A DNA stretch of 55,815 nucleotides from DATIJJ01 sp035478255 (GTDB taxonomy: Bacteria; Pseudomonadota; Gammaproteobacteria; DSM-16500): positions 1 to 55,815 of the forward strand of contig DATIJV010000007.1 in the NCBI GenBank assembly GCA_035478255.1. Direction: 5' to 3'. Position numbers and translations under genes: made by a program. Positions 34,007 to 43,055 of the stretch are shown here, one piece after another; the stretch's first letter is position 1, and each line of letters opens with the position of its first letter. The notes under the pieces are model-generated. The model was not told the origin of the DNA and made no database searches. It saw only the letters and a list, made by a program, of their open reading frames with translations.

Positions 34007-34827
34007 TAGCGGACAGCCTCCCGCAAAAGATCATTCAACGCGACTTTACTGCGAGTTTGCGCATCGACTTTTTTCACGATAATCGCGCAGTATAAGCTGT
34101 ATTTTCCATCTTGACTGGGAATATTTCCTGAAACAACAACGGAACCTGCAGGCACGCGTCCATAAATTACCGTATCAGTTTCGCGATCATAAATTCGTGT
34201 GCTTTGGCCGATATAGACACCCATTGAAATCACGGAATTTTCTTCAACAATCACACCTTCTACGATTTCTGAGCGGGCACCGATGAAACAATTATCTTCG
34301 ATGATAGTAGGGCTCGTTTGTAAAGGTTCCAGCACACCGCCAATTCCGGCACCTCCTGATAAATGCACGTTTTTGCCGATTTGTGCGCATGAACCGACTG
34401 TGGCCCAGGTATCAATCAGAGAGCCTGAATCAATATAGGCGCCAATATTGACATAGGAAGGCATTAAAACTGTGTTGGCTGCGATAAATGAGCCGGTGCG
34501 GACGGTTGCAGGCGGCACGACTCGAACGCCGCTTGCTTTAAATTCATTAGCAGAAAAATCGTTAAATTTGAGAGGGACCTTATCAAAATATCGGTTAAAT
34601 CCTCCGTCTATGACTTGATTATCGTACAAGCGAAAATACAGTAAAACAGCTTTTTTCAGCCATTCGTTGGTTTGCCAGACACCATTCTTTTTTTCTGCTA
34701 CCCGTTCTTTTCCTAAGTTTAATAATGAAATTGCTTCATTGACGGCTTCTTTAAGCTCATGAGCAGCGTTTTCCGGGGTAAGAGAAGTTCGGTTTTCGAA
34801 GGCCTTTTCGATGATATTTTTTAACAT
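34006..34827 (-). CDS. dapD: Tetrahydrodipicolinate N-succinyltransferase
   Basis: The 273-aa protein transfers succinyl from succinyl-CoA to tetrahydrodipicolinate, opening the succinylase branch of lysine/DAP synthesis. It shows the N-terminal helical domain (SLLNLGKERVAEK, WLKKAVLLYFRL), then a left-handed beta-helix of hexapeptide repeats (VLMPSYVNIGAYIDSGSLID, QIGKNVHLSGGAGIGGVLEP), typical of trimeric DapD. First gene of the dapD-dapE pair, divergent from msbA. Confidence 0.96.
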   Translation of the reverse strand: MLKNIIEKAFENRTSLTPENAAHELKEAVNEAISLLNLGKERVAEKKNGVWQTNEWLKKAVLLYFRLYDNQVIDGGFNRYFDKVPLKFNDFSANEFKASGVRVVPPATVRTGSFIAANTVLMPSYVNIGAYIDSGSLIDTWATVGSCAQIGKNVHLSGGAGIGGVLEPLQTSPTIIEDNCFIGARSEIVEGVIVEENSVISMGVYIGQSTRIYDRETDTVIYGRVPAGSVVVSGNIPSQDGKYSLYCAIIVKKVDAQTRSKVALNDLLREAVR

Positions 34828-34904
34828 GGTAATCCCGTGAGTTAATGATTATTTAATGGTAGAATACCGCATTTTCCTGATAGCAAAAAGAGTGTGAAAC
34901 AGAA

Positions 34905-36698
34905 ATGAGAATTTCAGTGCCGAGAACGAAAATTGAGCCTAAACATATCGCGCATGCTTACGCGACTTACAAGCGGTTATTTGTCTATGTCCGGCGTTTT
35001 TGGCCGTCGCTTGTTATTGCTTTGATCGCGAGCATGATTTATTCGGGAATTGATGCGTGGTTTATTTATTTTTTAAAACCGCTGATCAATAAAGGATTGG
35101 TTGCAAAAGACCGCGAATTTTTAAGGATGGCGCCTCTTTTAGTGTTGGGCGTTTTTATGCTGCGCGGTATTGCGAGTTTTTTTTCTAATTATAATATTGC
35201 GGCTGTGTCGCGTAACGTGATTATGAAATTACGCCAGGATTTGTTTTCGCATTTGCAAAAATTACCTGCGCGTTTTTACGATCATGCGACATCGGGTCAA
35301 ATTCTCTCAGTGATTCTTTACAGTATTGAGCAAGTTGCGAATGCGGGTGCGGACGTATTAACGACTGCCATTCAATCCGGTTTTTTAATTATTGGATTGT
35401 TGATTGTGATGTTTAAAATCAGTTGGAAGCTTTCGCTGCTGTATTTCATTATTATTCCCCTGATTACGACGATTATGCGTTATACCAGTAAAAGAGTCAG
35501 ACGCTTGAGTTTAAATATTCAGGAATCGATGGGAAATTTAACGCATAATGCAGAAGAAAATATTGAAGGTTATAAAATTGTCCGCGGTTTCGGCGGAGAA
35601 AAATATGAAGCAGAAAAATTTAATAAAGCGACGCGCATTAATCGTCAGCGTGAAATGAAAGTGGTAGCGGCGCGTTCTTGGAGTGTATCGAGTGTGCAGT
35701 TGATGGCGGCGCTTGCATTGTCTGCGACGCTTTATGTAGCGACTTTAGATATCGCGAATTCTATTTTATCCCCCGGCGGTTTTGTAACGCTGATTGCAGC
35801 GATGCTGGCATTGTTAAAACCGATGAAAGATTTGACGACGATGCAGAATAAATTGTATCGCGGATTAGCGGGTGCGCAAACGGTATTTGAAATGCTTGAT
35901 GAAAAACCCGAAGATGATAAAGGTACGCGCAGTTTGCAGCGTGCAGAAGGCAAATTGGATTTTCGTCATATCAATTTTGCTTATCAACCTGATAAAACAG
36001 TTTTGCATGATATTAATTTTAGTGTGAGTCCAGGAGAAATTGTCGCATTAGTCGGGCGTTCAGGCAGTGGAAAATCGACGCTTATAAATTTGCTGCCGCG
36101 TTTTTATGCAAATTTTACGGGAGATATTTTGCTGGATGATGTATCGGTTCAAGAACTTCGTTTAAGTGATTTGCGAAGACAATTTGCGATAGTGTCGCAG
36201 CATGTCATTCTTTTTAATGACACGATTCGAAATAATATTGCGTATGGCAGTTTTGACACAGCGAGTGAAGAGGATGTTTTAGCGGCTGCAAAAGCGGCTT
36301 ATGCGCTAGATTTTATTGAACAGCTGCCGGCAGGTCTGGATACGCTGGTTGGTGAAAATGGTGTTTTATTATCTGGCGGACAGCGTCAACGCATTGCCAT
36401 TGCGCGTGCTATTTTAAAAAATGCACCAATATTTATTCTGGATGAAGCGACATCTGCTTTAGATACAGAATCAGAGCGTTATATTCAATCGGCGTTAGAT
36501 GATTTAATGCGAAATCGCACGACATTAGTTATTGCGCATCGTTTATCGACTGTTGAAGATGCGGATAAAATTATTGTGATGGATGAAGGAAAAATTGTAG
36601 AAACTGGAACGCATACGGATTTATTGGCGCAAGATGGTCAGTATGCAAAATTATATAAAATGCAATTTAAAGATATAGAAAATGTCACGTCAATTTAA
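34905..36698 (+). CDS. msbA: Lipid A export ABC transporter MsbA
   Basis: This 597-aa half-transporter flips lipid A-core across the inner membrane. Six transmembrane helices occupy about residues 30-320. The ATPase domain has Walker A GRSGSGKST (about 382-391), signature LSGGQRQR (about 489), Walker B IFILDEATSALD and the H-loop IAHRLST. The downstream lpxK overlap (17 nt) and the standard msbA-lpxK order support MsbA over other ABC exporters. A short intergenic region separates it from divergent dapD. Confidence 0.96.
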   Translation: MRISVPRTKIEPKHIAHAYATYKRLFVYVRRFWPSLVIALIASMIYSGIDAWFIYFLKPLINKGLVAKDREFLRMAPLLVLGVFMLRGIASFFSNYNIAAVSRNVIMKLRQDLFSHLQKLPARFYDHATSGQILSVILYSIEQVANAGADVLTTAIQSGFLIIGLLIVMFKISWKLSLLYFIIIPLITTIMRYTSKRVRRLSLNIQESMGNLTHNAEENIEGYKIVRGFGGEKYEAEKFNKATRINRQREMKVVAARSWSVSSVQLMAALALSATLYVATLDIANSILSPGGFVTLIAAMLALLKPMKDLTTMQNKLYRGLAGAQTVFEMLDEKPEDDKGTRSLQRAEGKLDFRHINFAYQPDKTVLHDINFSVSPGEIVALVGRSGSGKSTLINLLPRFYANFTGDILLDDVSVQELRLSDLRRQFAIVSQHVILFNDTIRNNIAYGSFDTASEEDVLAAAKAAYALDFIEQLPAGLDTLVGENGVLLSGGQRQRIAIARAILKNAPIFILDEATSALDTESERYIQSALDDLMRNRTTLVIAHRLSTVEDADKIIVMDEGKIVETGTHTDLLAQDGQYAKLYKMQFKDIENVTSI

Positions 36699-37710
36699 AA
36701 TAGAAAAACATTGGTATCGTACATCTTGCAGTGCATTGATGTTTTTGTTGCTGCCTTTTTCGTGGTTATTTCGTTTATTGATTTTTATTCGATATTTTCT
36801 TTATCGATTTCATTTTAAAAAAACCTATCGTTTTCCCGTGCCTGTGATTGTTGTGGGAAATGTGACAGTTGGCGGAACTGGGAAAACGCCATTTGTCATT
36901 TGGCTGGCGGAAATATTACGAAATCAAGGATATCGTCCCGGGATTGTGAGCCGTGGTGTGGGAGGGAAAAAAATTTCAGAGCCGTACTGGGTAGATGGGA
37001 TGAGTGATCCTGAGTGGGTGGGAGATGAAGCGGTGTTATTGGCGAAGCGTACGCATTGTCCTCTCGTTGTGTGTGTGGATCGTGTTCTTGCTGTAAAAGA
37101 ATTATTGCAAAAATCGTCGTGTAATATTGTGATTTCGGATGATGGATTGCAGCATTATCGTTTGCATCGAGACATTGAAATTGCGATTGTGGATGGTTTG
37201 CGGGAGTTAGGGAATGGAAAAATGTTACCGGCGGGCCCGTTGCGAGAGCCAGTTAAGCGGTTGAAATCGGTAGATTGGGTTGTCGTGAATGGATCGAGTC
37301 AATTAGAGAATTCAATTTTTAAAAAAATAAAATTTTCTCGTATGGATTTGCGTGGTGATGTTTTGATATCGCTGCAAACACCGCATGAAGAAATGTTGTT
37401 GAGTGCGTTTCGAAATAAAACGGCACATGTTGTAGCGGGGATTGGGAACCCTGAACGATTTTTTTCGATGTTACGCGAGCACCGTATTCACGTGATAGAG
37501 CATATTTTTCAGGATCATTATCTTTATCGGCGGAGCGATATTTATTTTTGCGATAATTTGGCAGTGATGATGACAGAAAAAGATGCGATAAAGTGTATGA
37601 AGTTTGCAGATCGGCGGCATTGGTATTTGAAAGTGAGTGCAGAGGTGGATTCATTAGCAGAGGAAAAAATTTCTGTTTTGTTGAAACAATATGATTTTAA
37701 GGCAAAGTGA
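36682..37710 (+). CDS. lpxK: Tetraacyldisaccharide 4'-kinase
   Basis: LpxK is the 342-aa inner-membrane-associated kinase that phosphorylates the 4' position of the lipid A disaccharide. It has an N-terminal hydrophobic helix (ALMFLLLPFSWLFRLLIFI), the P-loop VTVGGTGKTPF at about 60-70, RGVGGK and the ISDDGLQHYRLHRD motif that closes the active site. Its start lies 17 nt inside msbA. Presence of both genes shows that the organism makes lipid A. Confidence 0.96.
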   Translation: MSRQFKIEKHWYRTSCSALMFLLLPFSWLFRLLIFIRYFLYRFHFKKTYRFPVPVIVVGNVTVGGTGKTPFVIWLAEILRNQGYRPGIVSRGVGGKKISEPYWVDGMSDPEWVGDEAVLLAKRTHCPLVVCVDRVLAVKELLQKSSCNIVISDDGLQHYRLHRDIEIAIVDGLRELGNGKMLPAGPLREPVKRLKSVDWVVVNGSSQLENSIFKKIKFSRMDLRGDVLISLQTPHEEMLLSAFRNKTAHVVAGIGNPERFFSMLREHRIHVIEHIFQDHYLYRRSDIYFCDNLAVMMTEKDAIKCMKFADRRHWYLKVSAEVDSLAEEKISVLLKQYDFKAK

Positions 37711-37725
37711 TATGTTTTGAGGAAG

Positions 37726-37743
37726 GGCGTTGTTGAATAAATC
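37726..37743. repeat. IS903-like terminal sequence, copy 2
   Basis: GGCGTTGTTGAATAAATC matches the 18-bp IS903 terminal repeat (GGCTTTGTTGAATAAATC) at 17 of 18 bases from memory of that element. It is followed by AAAAAATCAAA as at copy 1. Only an end is present, so it is a relic or chance match. Confidence 0.4.
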
Positions 37744-37782
37744 AAAAAATCAAAATATTTACATTTTATAAGAGGAAGTTAT

Positions 37783-38181
37783 ATGCGGGTATTGATTGGT
37801 ATTTTAGTATTGTGCGCGAGTGTGGCGATGGCGGCTGAAAAAATTGAGTCTGTTACGGTATATACGGAAGATAAGCCAGCGGTGATGGTCCAGGCGAAGC
37901 AGCCAGAATTTTCCATTAAGCTCGCATCGAATCCGACAACGGGTTACTCATGGTATTTGCGTGCAGATGATGTGAATCTAGTGCAGCCTGTAAAGCATGT
38001 ATTTCAAGCGCCGGAGAATAAAAAATTGATCGGTGCCCCGGGTTATGAAATTTGGACATTTCGGGTGAAGCCGAGTGGTTTTGTGGTGCCGACTCAGACG
38101 GCGATAAGGTTTGTTTATGCGCGGCCGTGGGAGATGAATAGCCAGGCGAGGCAAGTGGTGTTTCAGGTGACGACGAGTTAA
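37783..38181 (+). CDS. Chagasin-type cysteine protease inhibitor (I42)
   Basis: The 132-aa protein has a signal peptide (MRVLIGILVLCASVAMAAE) and the three loops that wedge into papain-family active sites: NPTTGYSW (BC loop), LIGAPGYEIW at the position of the GxGG loop (here altered to GAPG), and RPWE (FG loop). It probably acts in the periplasm or outside the cell, against host or own C1 proteases. An AGAGGAAG ribosome site precedes the ATG. The stop overlaps the opposing gene by 4 nt. Target proteases are unknown. Confidence 0.88.
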   Translation: MRVLIGILVLCASVAMAAEKIESVTVYTEDKPAVMVQAKQPEFSIKLASNPTTGYSWYLRADDVNLVQPVKHVFQAPENKKLIGAPGYEIWTFRVKPSGFVVPTQTAIRFVYARPWEMNSQARQVVFQVTTS

Positions 38182-39383
38182 GGTTTCTTACCGTTGGTCT
38201 GTTGTTGTTCTTTGGGATAGGTAGAGGAATTAGCAGCGACGCGTTCGGGTTTTATGCTGGGTTGCTCGATTACTGCAGCGATTTTTTCTCTGTCATGTTT
38301 GACATCGTTGATTACGTTGTGGCAGGTTTTTAGGATGGATTTTTCGGCGGAAGTTTCGGTTGATGTGGCGAGAGTTTGATTTATATTAGCTTTTTTTGAC
38401 AAAGCTTGTTTTTTTAATAGTAGCGCTTCTCTTTTTTTTGCTAGTTGTTCTTCCATCTTTATGCTGCATTCTTTTGCATTACTTACTCTCATAAGATCTA
38501 CTTGATCCACTGCAAGCGCAGCAAGATTGTTTTGAATTAACGTCTTTTCTTCTGGAAATTTTGCTTGATGTTCTTGCACTTGTAGCGTTACTTCTTTTTT
38601 GATAGCTACTACATCAGATGGCTCAATTGATTTTTCTTCAGAATCGGATTCAAGTTCTAATTTTTTGTCTACGAAACGTTCAATTGAGTCTGTTTCGCGA
38701 TTGGAAATTTGCTGAGACATCATGGGCTCATCTAATATGCTAGATATACTTTCCTTAATGTGATTAATGATGTCCGCTATATGAATTTTAAATATGGCAT
38801 TTTCCTGTTTGCCTTGGCTATTGGATCGAGCATATGGTATTTCAATAATTGCATTTGTAATAGCCATTACTTGATAAGCATCCTTAATTTTTTTTGTTCT
38901 TTCATTCATATCTATTTTAATGGATTTTTCTAAATCTGTTAATTCCTCAATTAATTTTTCTGATTTTTTAATTTGTGCTGAAATATAAAGGATAGATTTT
39001 TCGATTAGTTTTTCAAACATTGCGGCTTCTTGTATTTGTTGTGTGCCATGTTCTATAAGAATCGTGGGTGATCTTTTTTCAATTTCTTTGTTTTCCTGAA
39101 TTCTTCTCTCACGATGATTTTTTTCATCTCGTGCAACATCTTCCTCTATTTGATTTTTTAAATGCTGAATATATTGCTGCCAAACTTTTTCAAATGCTAA
39201 TTTGTTTTTACAGAAACTGATAAGGGTAATTTGAAATTCTTCCTGGCGACGGCGTTTCACTTCGGTTGTTTCAAAAGAAGGAATTTGATTTGCCAGCAAT
39301 TGCTCAATAAACGGGTCTATAATAGTTGGTTGAAACGAAGCAATTCGTAGCCCAAGAGTCTGTTCGAGTGGCTTATATAGCAT
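38178..39383 (-). CDS. Coiled-coil protein of unknown function, effector candidate
   Basis: The 401-aa protein is rich in Glu, Lys and Gln with long helical stretches (about 80-180 and 255-335) and no membrane segment or signal peptide. The start MLYKPLEQTLGLRIASFQP is followed by DPFIEQLLANQIPSFETTEVKRRRQEEF. No enzymatic motif is seen. The polar C-terminus (SSTYPKEQQQTNGKKP) is compatible with type IV effectors but not diagnostic. Convergent with, and overlapping, the protease inhibitor gene. Confidence 0.55.
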   Translation of the reverse strand: MLYKPLEQTLGLRIASFQPTIIDPFIEQLLANQIPSFETTEVKRRRQEEFQITLISFCKNKLAFEKVWQQYIQHLKNQIEEDVARDEKNHRERRIQENKEIEKRSPTILIEHGTQQIQEAAMFEKLIEKSILYISAQIKKSEKLIEELTDLEKSIKIDMNERTKKIKDAYQVMAITNAIIEIPYARSNSQGKQENAIFKIHIADIINHIKESISSILDEPMMSQQISNRETDSIERFVDKKLELESDSEEKSIEPSDVVAIKKEVTLQVQEHQAKFPEEKTLIQNNLAALAVDQVDLMRVSNAKECSIKMEEQLAKKREALLLKKQALSKKANINQTLATSTETSAEKSILKTCHNVINDVKHDREKIAAVIEQPSIKPERVAANSSTYPKEQQQTNGKKP

Positions 39384-39640
39384 AATAACCTCTCATTCAA
39401 GCAACGTGTTTGTTTCTTATTATTTTACAGTTTTTTTGTTTATTTGTGGGATATAAAACTGATTCTTATAGATAATCGATTGATAATTAATAAATTTTTA
39501 ATTTATTGATTATTTTTGTCGCATGTTAAAGCAAAATTATTTATAATATTTCACTATAAAAACCATAATCTAAATCTCACAGCGCGTCGAGGAACTCTTA
39601 GTAATTCAATTTAAATAATCATTTATAGGAGTTTTTATTT

Positions 39641-40132
39641 ATGTTATCTAGTTTACGAAAAACACATGTTGTTTTGGTGGGAGATAAAAAGGCACTAGAG
39701 GATCATGCCAAATTTATGGCAAAAATTAAAAATGAGGCATTATGGAAAAACAAAGCTGAAACTGAAGAATTTGCTGTAGATGTTTCTAATTTAATGACGG
39801 CGTTTATGCTTACAACCAAGAAAACAGCAGACAAAATGGATTTGCCAAATTTTGCCGAAGTCGAAGAAAGTATTGCAGCCGATCTATCAAAATTGGAATC
39901 AACTAAAAATGATTTAGAAAATATAATATTTCCTTTATTATTAAAAAATATTGATAAACTTCGCGCTACAAAGATTGCAGAAAAAGTAGAATTTTCCAAA
40001 GATCATTTTGATCTTCTTGTAAAGAATTATAATTCACTTAAAGAGAATTTTGATTTAACAAAAGAAATTGAAAGTGCTTCTCAGGATTCTTCTCCTGATA
40101 CTTCTACAGAAAGAAGACTAAGTTTTAATTAA
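39641..40132 (+). CDS. Hypothetical helical protein
   Basis: The 163-aa protein is charged and helical throughout (residues 15-45, 60-95 and 110-145), ending in a Ser/Thr-rich tail (SASQDSSPDTSTERRLSFN). It has no signal, membrane segment or known domain. A good ribosome site (TAGGAG) precedes the ATG. It is divergent from the coiled-coil gene, with 257 bp of AT-rich DNA between holding likely promoters for both. Function unknown. Confidence 0.5.
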   Translation: MLSSLRKTHVVLVGDKKALEDHAKFMAKIKNEALWKNKAETEEFAVDVSNLMTAFMLTTKKTADKMDLPNFAEVEESIAADLSKLESTKNDLENIIFPLLLKNIDKLRATKIAEKVEFSKDHFDLLVKNYNSLKENFDLTKEIESASQDSSPDTSTERRLSFN

Positions 40133-40164
40133 TTTATAGAGTGTCATGATAATCTGAATAAAAA

Positions 40165-40234
40165 CGTGCTCAGGCTTTTACAATTATACTTTCAAAGAAG
40201 CGGTGAAATATGCAATTGTGCAAGCCTGATCACG
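40165..40234. repeat. Inverted repeat in intergenic region
   Basis: CGTGCTCAGGCTT (40165-40177) and AAGCCTGATCACG (40222-40234) pair at 12 of 13 positions around a 44-nt loop. It lies between two convergent genes and could serve as a bidirectional 3' structure, but the loop is long for a terminator. Confidence 0.4.
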
Positions 40235-40290
40235 ACTTAACCCCAATTTCGATTTTACCCAAGCGCTGAACTTATCTCTGGTAAACAGAG

Positions 40291-40530
40291 CTACTCATAC
40301 TTCATAAAAATTTTTTTCATTATTGCCTGATAAAGTTCTGGTCTGATAGAGCGGTGTAATTCAGTGAGGCGTTTTACCAATATTAAAGAAGGGGAAAGAT
40401 TTTTTCCAATAATTATATGAGTAATGACATCTTCATGATAATCAATATATTTGGCGACTCCCTGTAAAGTATACGCTTCAGTAGAAAAAATATCACAAAG
40501 AATAGAAGGTAAAAAGCCTATTTCCAGCAT
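40291..40530 (-). CDS. Small hypothetical protein, possible HTH
   Basis: The 79-aa protein contains the segment TLQGVAKYIDYHEDVITHIIIGKNLSPSLILVKRLTELH. Its helix-turn-helix-like spacing and the G-K-N-x-S-P-S turn recall XRE-type regulators. It ends with a basic helix (RPELYQAIMKKIFMKYE). It has no signal or membrane segment. It lies 64 bp after the asparaginase-like gene on the same strand. The DNA-binding idea is tentative. Confidence 0.45.
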   Translation of the reverse strand: MLEIGFLPSILCDIFSTEAYTLQGVAKYIDYHEDVITHIIIGKNLSPSLILVKRLTELHRSIRPELYQAIMKKIFMKYE

Positions 40531-40594
40531 CTTACCACTTTTTTTTAAAGGTCAATTGTGCAGCTTGATCCGCATTCCATGATTTATTCCAATC

Positions 40595-41593
40595 TTAATA
40601 CTCATCAAAGATCCTTTGAATCTGATTTCTATCCTTTGTCCTGCTTAAAGCCACTGATAATAAAATCACAGCTTTTTGAGGGTTCAATGAACCACCGGCA
40701 ATAAAACCAAATTGGTCATCGATTTTTGAATCTCTGTTAAGAATACCTTGTCCCGTTCTCGAGCATCGCACAACAAAAATACCTTTTTTGCTTGCTTGAA
40801 TCAATGCGTCTGCCAGTTCTTTAGGCTGATAACCTTTACCCATACCTGCACTAATGATACCTTTTGCGTTATTTGCCAGCGCAGTATCAACAAACATGCG
40901 ATCTATGCCCAGGTGACCATATATTATATGAATTTTTGGAAATGTCTTTACTTCATTGATATTAAATTCGCTCAGATAAGTATGTTTTTTTAAACCAGTC
41001 TTTTGGATATGAATATCATTTCCTTGTATAAATCCGGCTACTTCAACTCCATAACTGGAAAAATCTCCCCACAATGATTTAGAAGCATCACGAGCAGTTA
41101 CGATGTAATCATTGAAAATAAGAACAGCGCCAAGCGCTGATGTTTGTTTATGACTAGCAAGAATTATTGAATTATATAGATTCCTAATGCCATCAAATCC
41201 TAACGCATTGTATGGTCTAAAAGCTCCCGTAAAAACAATTGGCTTTTTTGTATTGATAACTAAATTGATAAAATATGCTGTTTCTTCTATGGAATTTGTT
41301 CCCTGTACGATCACAATTCCATCAATTTCATCATTATTTGCTATTGCATCCACTCTTTTAGCAATAAGAAATAAATCATCGTGTGTGATGTCATGACTTA
41401 TTTTTTGTAATAATTGTTCGTGAGTAATAGAAAATTTTTTTTTATCTAATGGTAATAAGGAAATTAATTTATCTATATTAATTGATGGGCTATTATAATT
41501 TTCTCTTAATTGATTTTCTGACATACATAAAATTGTGCCTCCCAAAGCAATCACATGTATTTTCGATTGATTGTTGTTAATTGGTATTGGCAT
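40595..41593 (-). CDS. L-asparaginase-family protein with altered catalytic Asp
   Basis: The 332-aa protein has the asparaginase/glutaminase fold: VIALGGTI with nucleophile-type T20, QGT99-N100-SIEETAYF, FTGAFRP, and TARDASK172. The second catalytic site in the family is normally Thr-Asp (GTDT); here the Asp is Asn (N100), while T20, T99 and K172 are kept. The enzyme may be slow, changed in specificity or inactive. It lacks a signal peptide, so it would be cytoplasmic. It follows the MTA/SAH nucleosidase gene by 41 bp in the same direction. A sequencing-independent check of N100 is advisable. Confidence 0.85.
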   Translation of the reverse strand: MPIPINNNQSKIHVIALGGTILCMSENQLRENYNSPSINIDKLISLLPLDKKKFSITHEQLLQKISHDITHDDLFLIAKRVDAIANNDEIDGIVIVQGTNSIEETAYFINLVINTKKPIVFTGAFRPYNALGFDGIRNLYNSIILASHKQTSALGAVLIFNDYIVTARDASKSLWGDFSSYGVEVAGFIQGNDIHIQKTGLKKHTYLSEFNINEVKTFPKIHIIYGHLGIDRMFVDTALANNAKGIISAGMGKGYQPKELADALIQASKKGIFVVRCSRTGQGILNRDSKIDDQFGFIAGGSLNPQKAVILLSVALSRTKDRNQIQRIFDEY

Positions 41594-41634
41594 TTTTTAT
41601 TTCTCCATTTTCGATCTTCAGAAAATTTTTATGA

Positions 41635-42408
41635 TTAGACAATTCCTTGATTATAAGAAAATGATAATTTCGAAACATTATCTATTTCTTCTCCCATTAA
41701 AATAGCGCATAAGTTATGAACTTTATCTGCTAAATGTGTAATTAACCTTTCAAAATTATTTGTAAATTGATTTTGTGGACATTCATCAGTATCTACTATG
41801 TCAGTAATAATTTTTAATCCAACAAATGGAACTCCACGCATTTGAGCAACTTCTGCGATGCCTGCTGCCTCCATTTCTTTTACAGCGGCATTATTTTTGT
41901 TCATTTGAATGTTTTCCTGTTGGCTTGAAAGTAATGAGGCCCCTGTTGATATGACACCTTCTTTGAGTCCCAATCTTTTTGCAATGAAAGGAATAGGTAA
42001 ACATTTATATGAGCCTATTCCATAATTTAAAAAATGCATGTCGGGGTAAAATAATCTGTCATGATATTTAATAGATTCAGTGCTTACATACACATCACCC
42101 GGCATAGAGCCATTTTTCTTAAAGCCACCTGCTGTGCCAGCGTTTATTAAAATATCGGGATTAAATGCCTTTAAAGACTCCCAAGCGACTAAATTCAATC
42201 CTTGAGTTCCAATTCTATCCACTCCATGTGATGCGCATTTTCCGCTAACAACCAAAATAACTTTACCTTTTTCTGTATCCATAGCATAAGTTTTTATCGG
42301 TAAAAAAGTATCAATTGGGTGTTTAATCTCTTTCATTTGCATTTTGTGAATGATAGGCTGTGCTTCTTTATTCATTGCAACTAAAAGCATAATTTTTTGA
42401 ATAGTCAT
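41635..42408 (-). CDS. 5'-methylthioadenosine/S-adenosylhomocysteine nucleosidase-like
   Basis: The 257-aa protein belongs to the PNP/UDP phosphorylase (MTAN) family. It has an early catalytic-acid segment LLVAMNKEA (E15), NAGTAGGF, GDVYVSTES, the purine and ribose contact VKEMEAAGIAEVA (key Glu), and KIITDIVD with the proton-donating Asp. It would hydrolyse MTA and SAH to adenine and a thioribose compound in the cytoplasm. It is slightly longer than E. coli MtnN (232 aa), so another nucleoside substrate is possible. It is in the minus-strand run ending at the asparaginase. Confidence 0.85.
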   Translation of the reverse strand: MTIQKIMLLVAMNKEAQPIIHKMQMKEIKHPIDTFLPIKTYAMDTEKGKVILVVSGKCASHGVDRIGTQGLNLVAWESLKAFNPDILINAGTAGGFKKNGSMPGDVYVSTESIKYHDRLFYPDMHFLNYGIGSYKCLPIPFIAKRLGLKEGVISTGASLLSSQQENIQMNKNNAAVKEMEAAGIAEVAQMRGVPFVGLKIITDIVDTDECPQNQFTNNFERLITHLADKVHNLCAILMGEEIDNVSKLSFSYNQGIV

Positions 42409-42523
42409 AAATTTTCCTAAATAGTATATTTTTAAAATAAATTATATTATTTTCAGTATGAATGTTCCATGAAAAAATTAAATTTTAAAAATGAATATTT
42501 TTTTCATCATAATTTATGATTTT

Positions 42524-43051
42524 CTAAAAATTCTTAAAGCCTTTTAATGAACAAGAATTTCCACATCGAGGCAAGACAATTTGAAGCAATTTTAGGCTAG
42601 ACTGATGAATACCAGGGCAAGTTGATTCGCGTGGGCCTGCAATATTTAATGTATGAATTTTATTTTCTGCAATCCAATTAAAAATTAATTCAGAATTTAA
42701 ATGGATGGATTGTGATAAATCAATAATAAGATAGGGTTTTTGTTTGGCGTAAGCAATGGTTAATATTGTTCCGTCTTTAATATTTGTTGGTAAAGGTATT
42801 TGTGGAACGAGAATTAATGTACCATCAGATTCTAAAATATTTTTTCTTGTCCGTGCGTCATAATTTTCTTTTTCAGTTTTAAATTCACCTGAAATTTCTT
42901 TTAATTTTTTATATTTTTCAGGAATTTTCCCTTGTTCATCCAATCTTCCTTTTGGGCACCACCCACCATATTCCAATTCGGACGATATAGCTGCATCGAG
43001 TGCTGCACGATCGACACCCGTTTGACCTCCTGAAACAATTTTTCGAAGCAT
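42524..43051 (-). CDS. Putative molybdenum carrier / LOG-like Rossmann protein
   Basis: The 175-aa protein begins MLRKIVSGGQTGVDRAALDAAI and has GGWCPKGRLDEQGKIPEKY, NILESDGTLILVP and KPYLIIDLSQ. These match the putative molybdenum-carrier family, which has a lysine-decarboxylase-like (LOG/SLOG) Rossmann fold with a GGQTGVDRAAL nucleotide loop. Members bind a nucleotide-like ligand; the molybdenum role is not certain. Neighbouring nucleosidase, PIN and cupin genes would suit a nucleotide-sensing role. A 115-bp gap separates it from the nucleosidase gene. Confidence 0.8.
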   Translation of the reverse strand: MLRKIVSGGQTGVDRAALDAAISSELEYGGWCPKGRLDEQGKIPEKYKKLKEISGEFKTEKENYDARTRKNILESDGTLILVPQIPLPTNIKDGTILTIAYAKQKPYLIIDLSQSIHLNSELIFNWIAENKIHTLNIAGPRESTCPGIHQSSLKLLQIVLPRCGNSCSLKGFKNF

Positions 43052-43055
43052 TATT

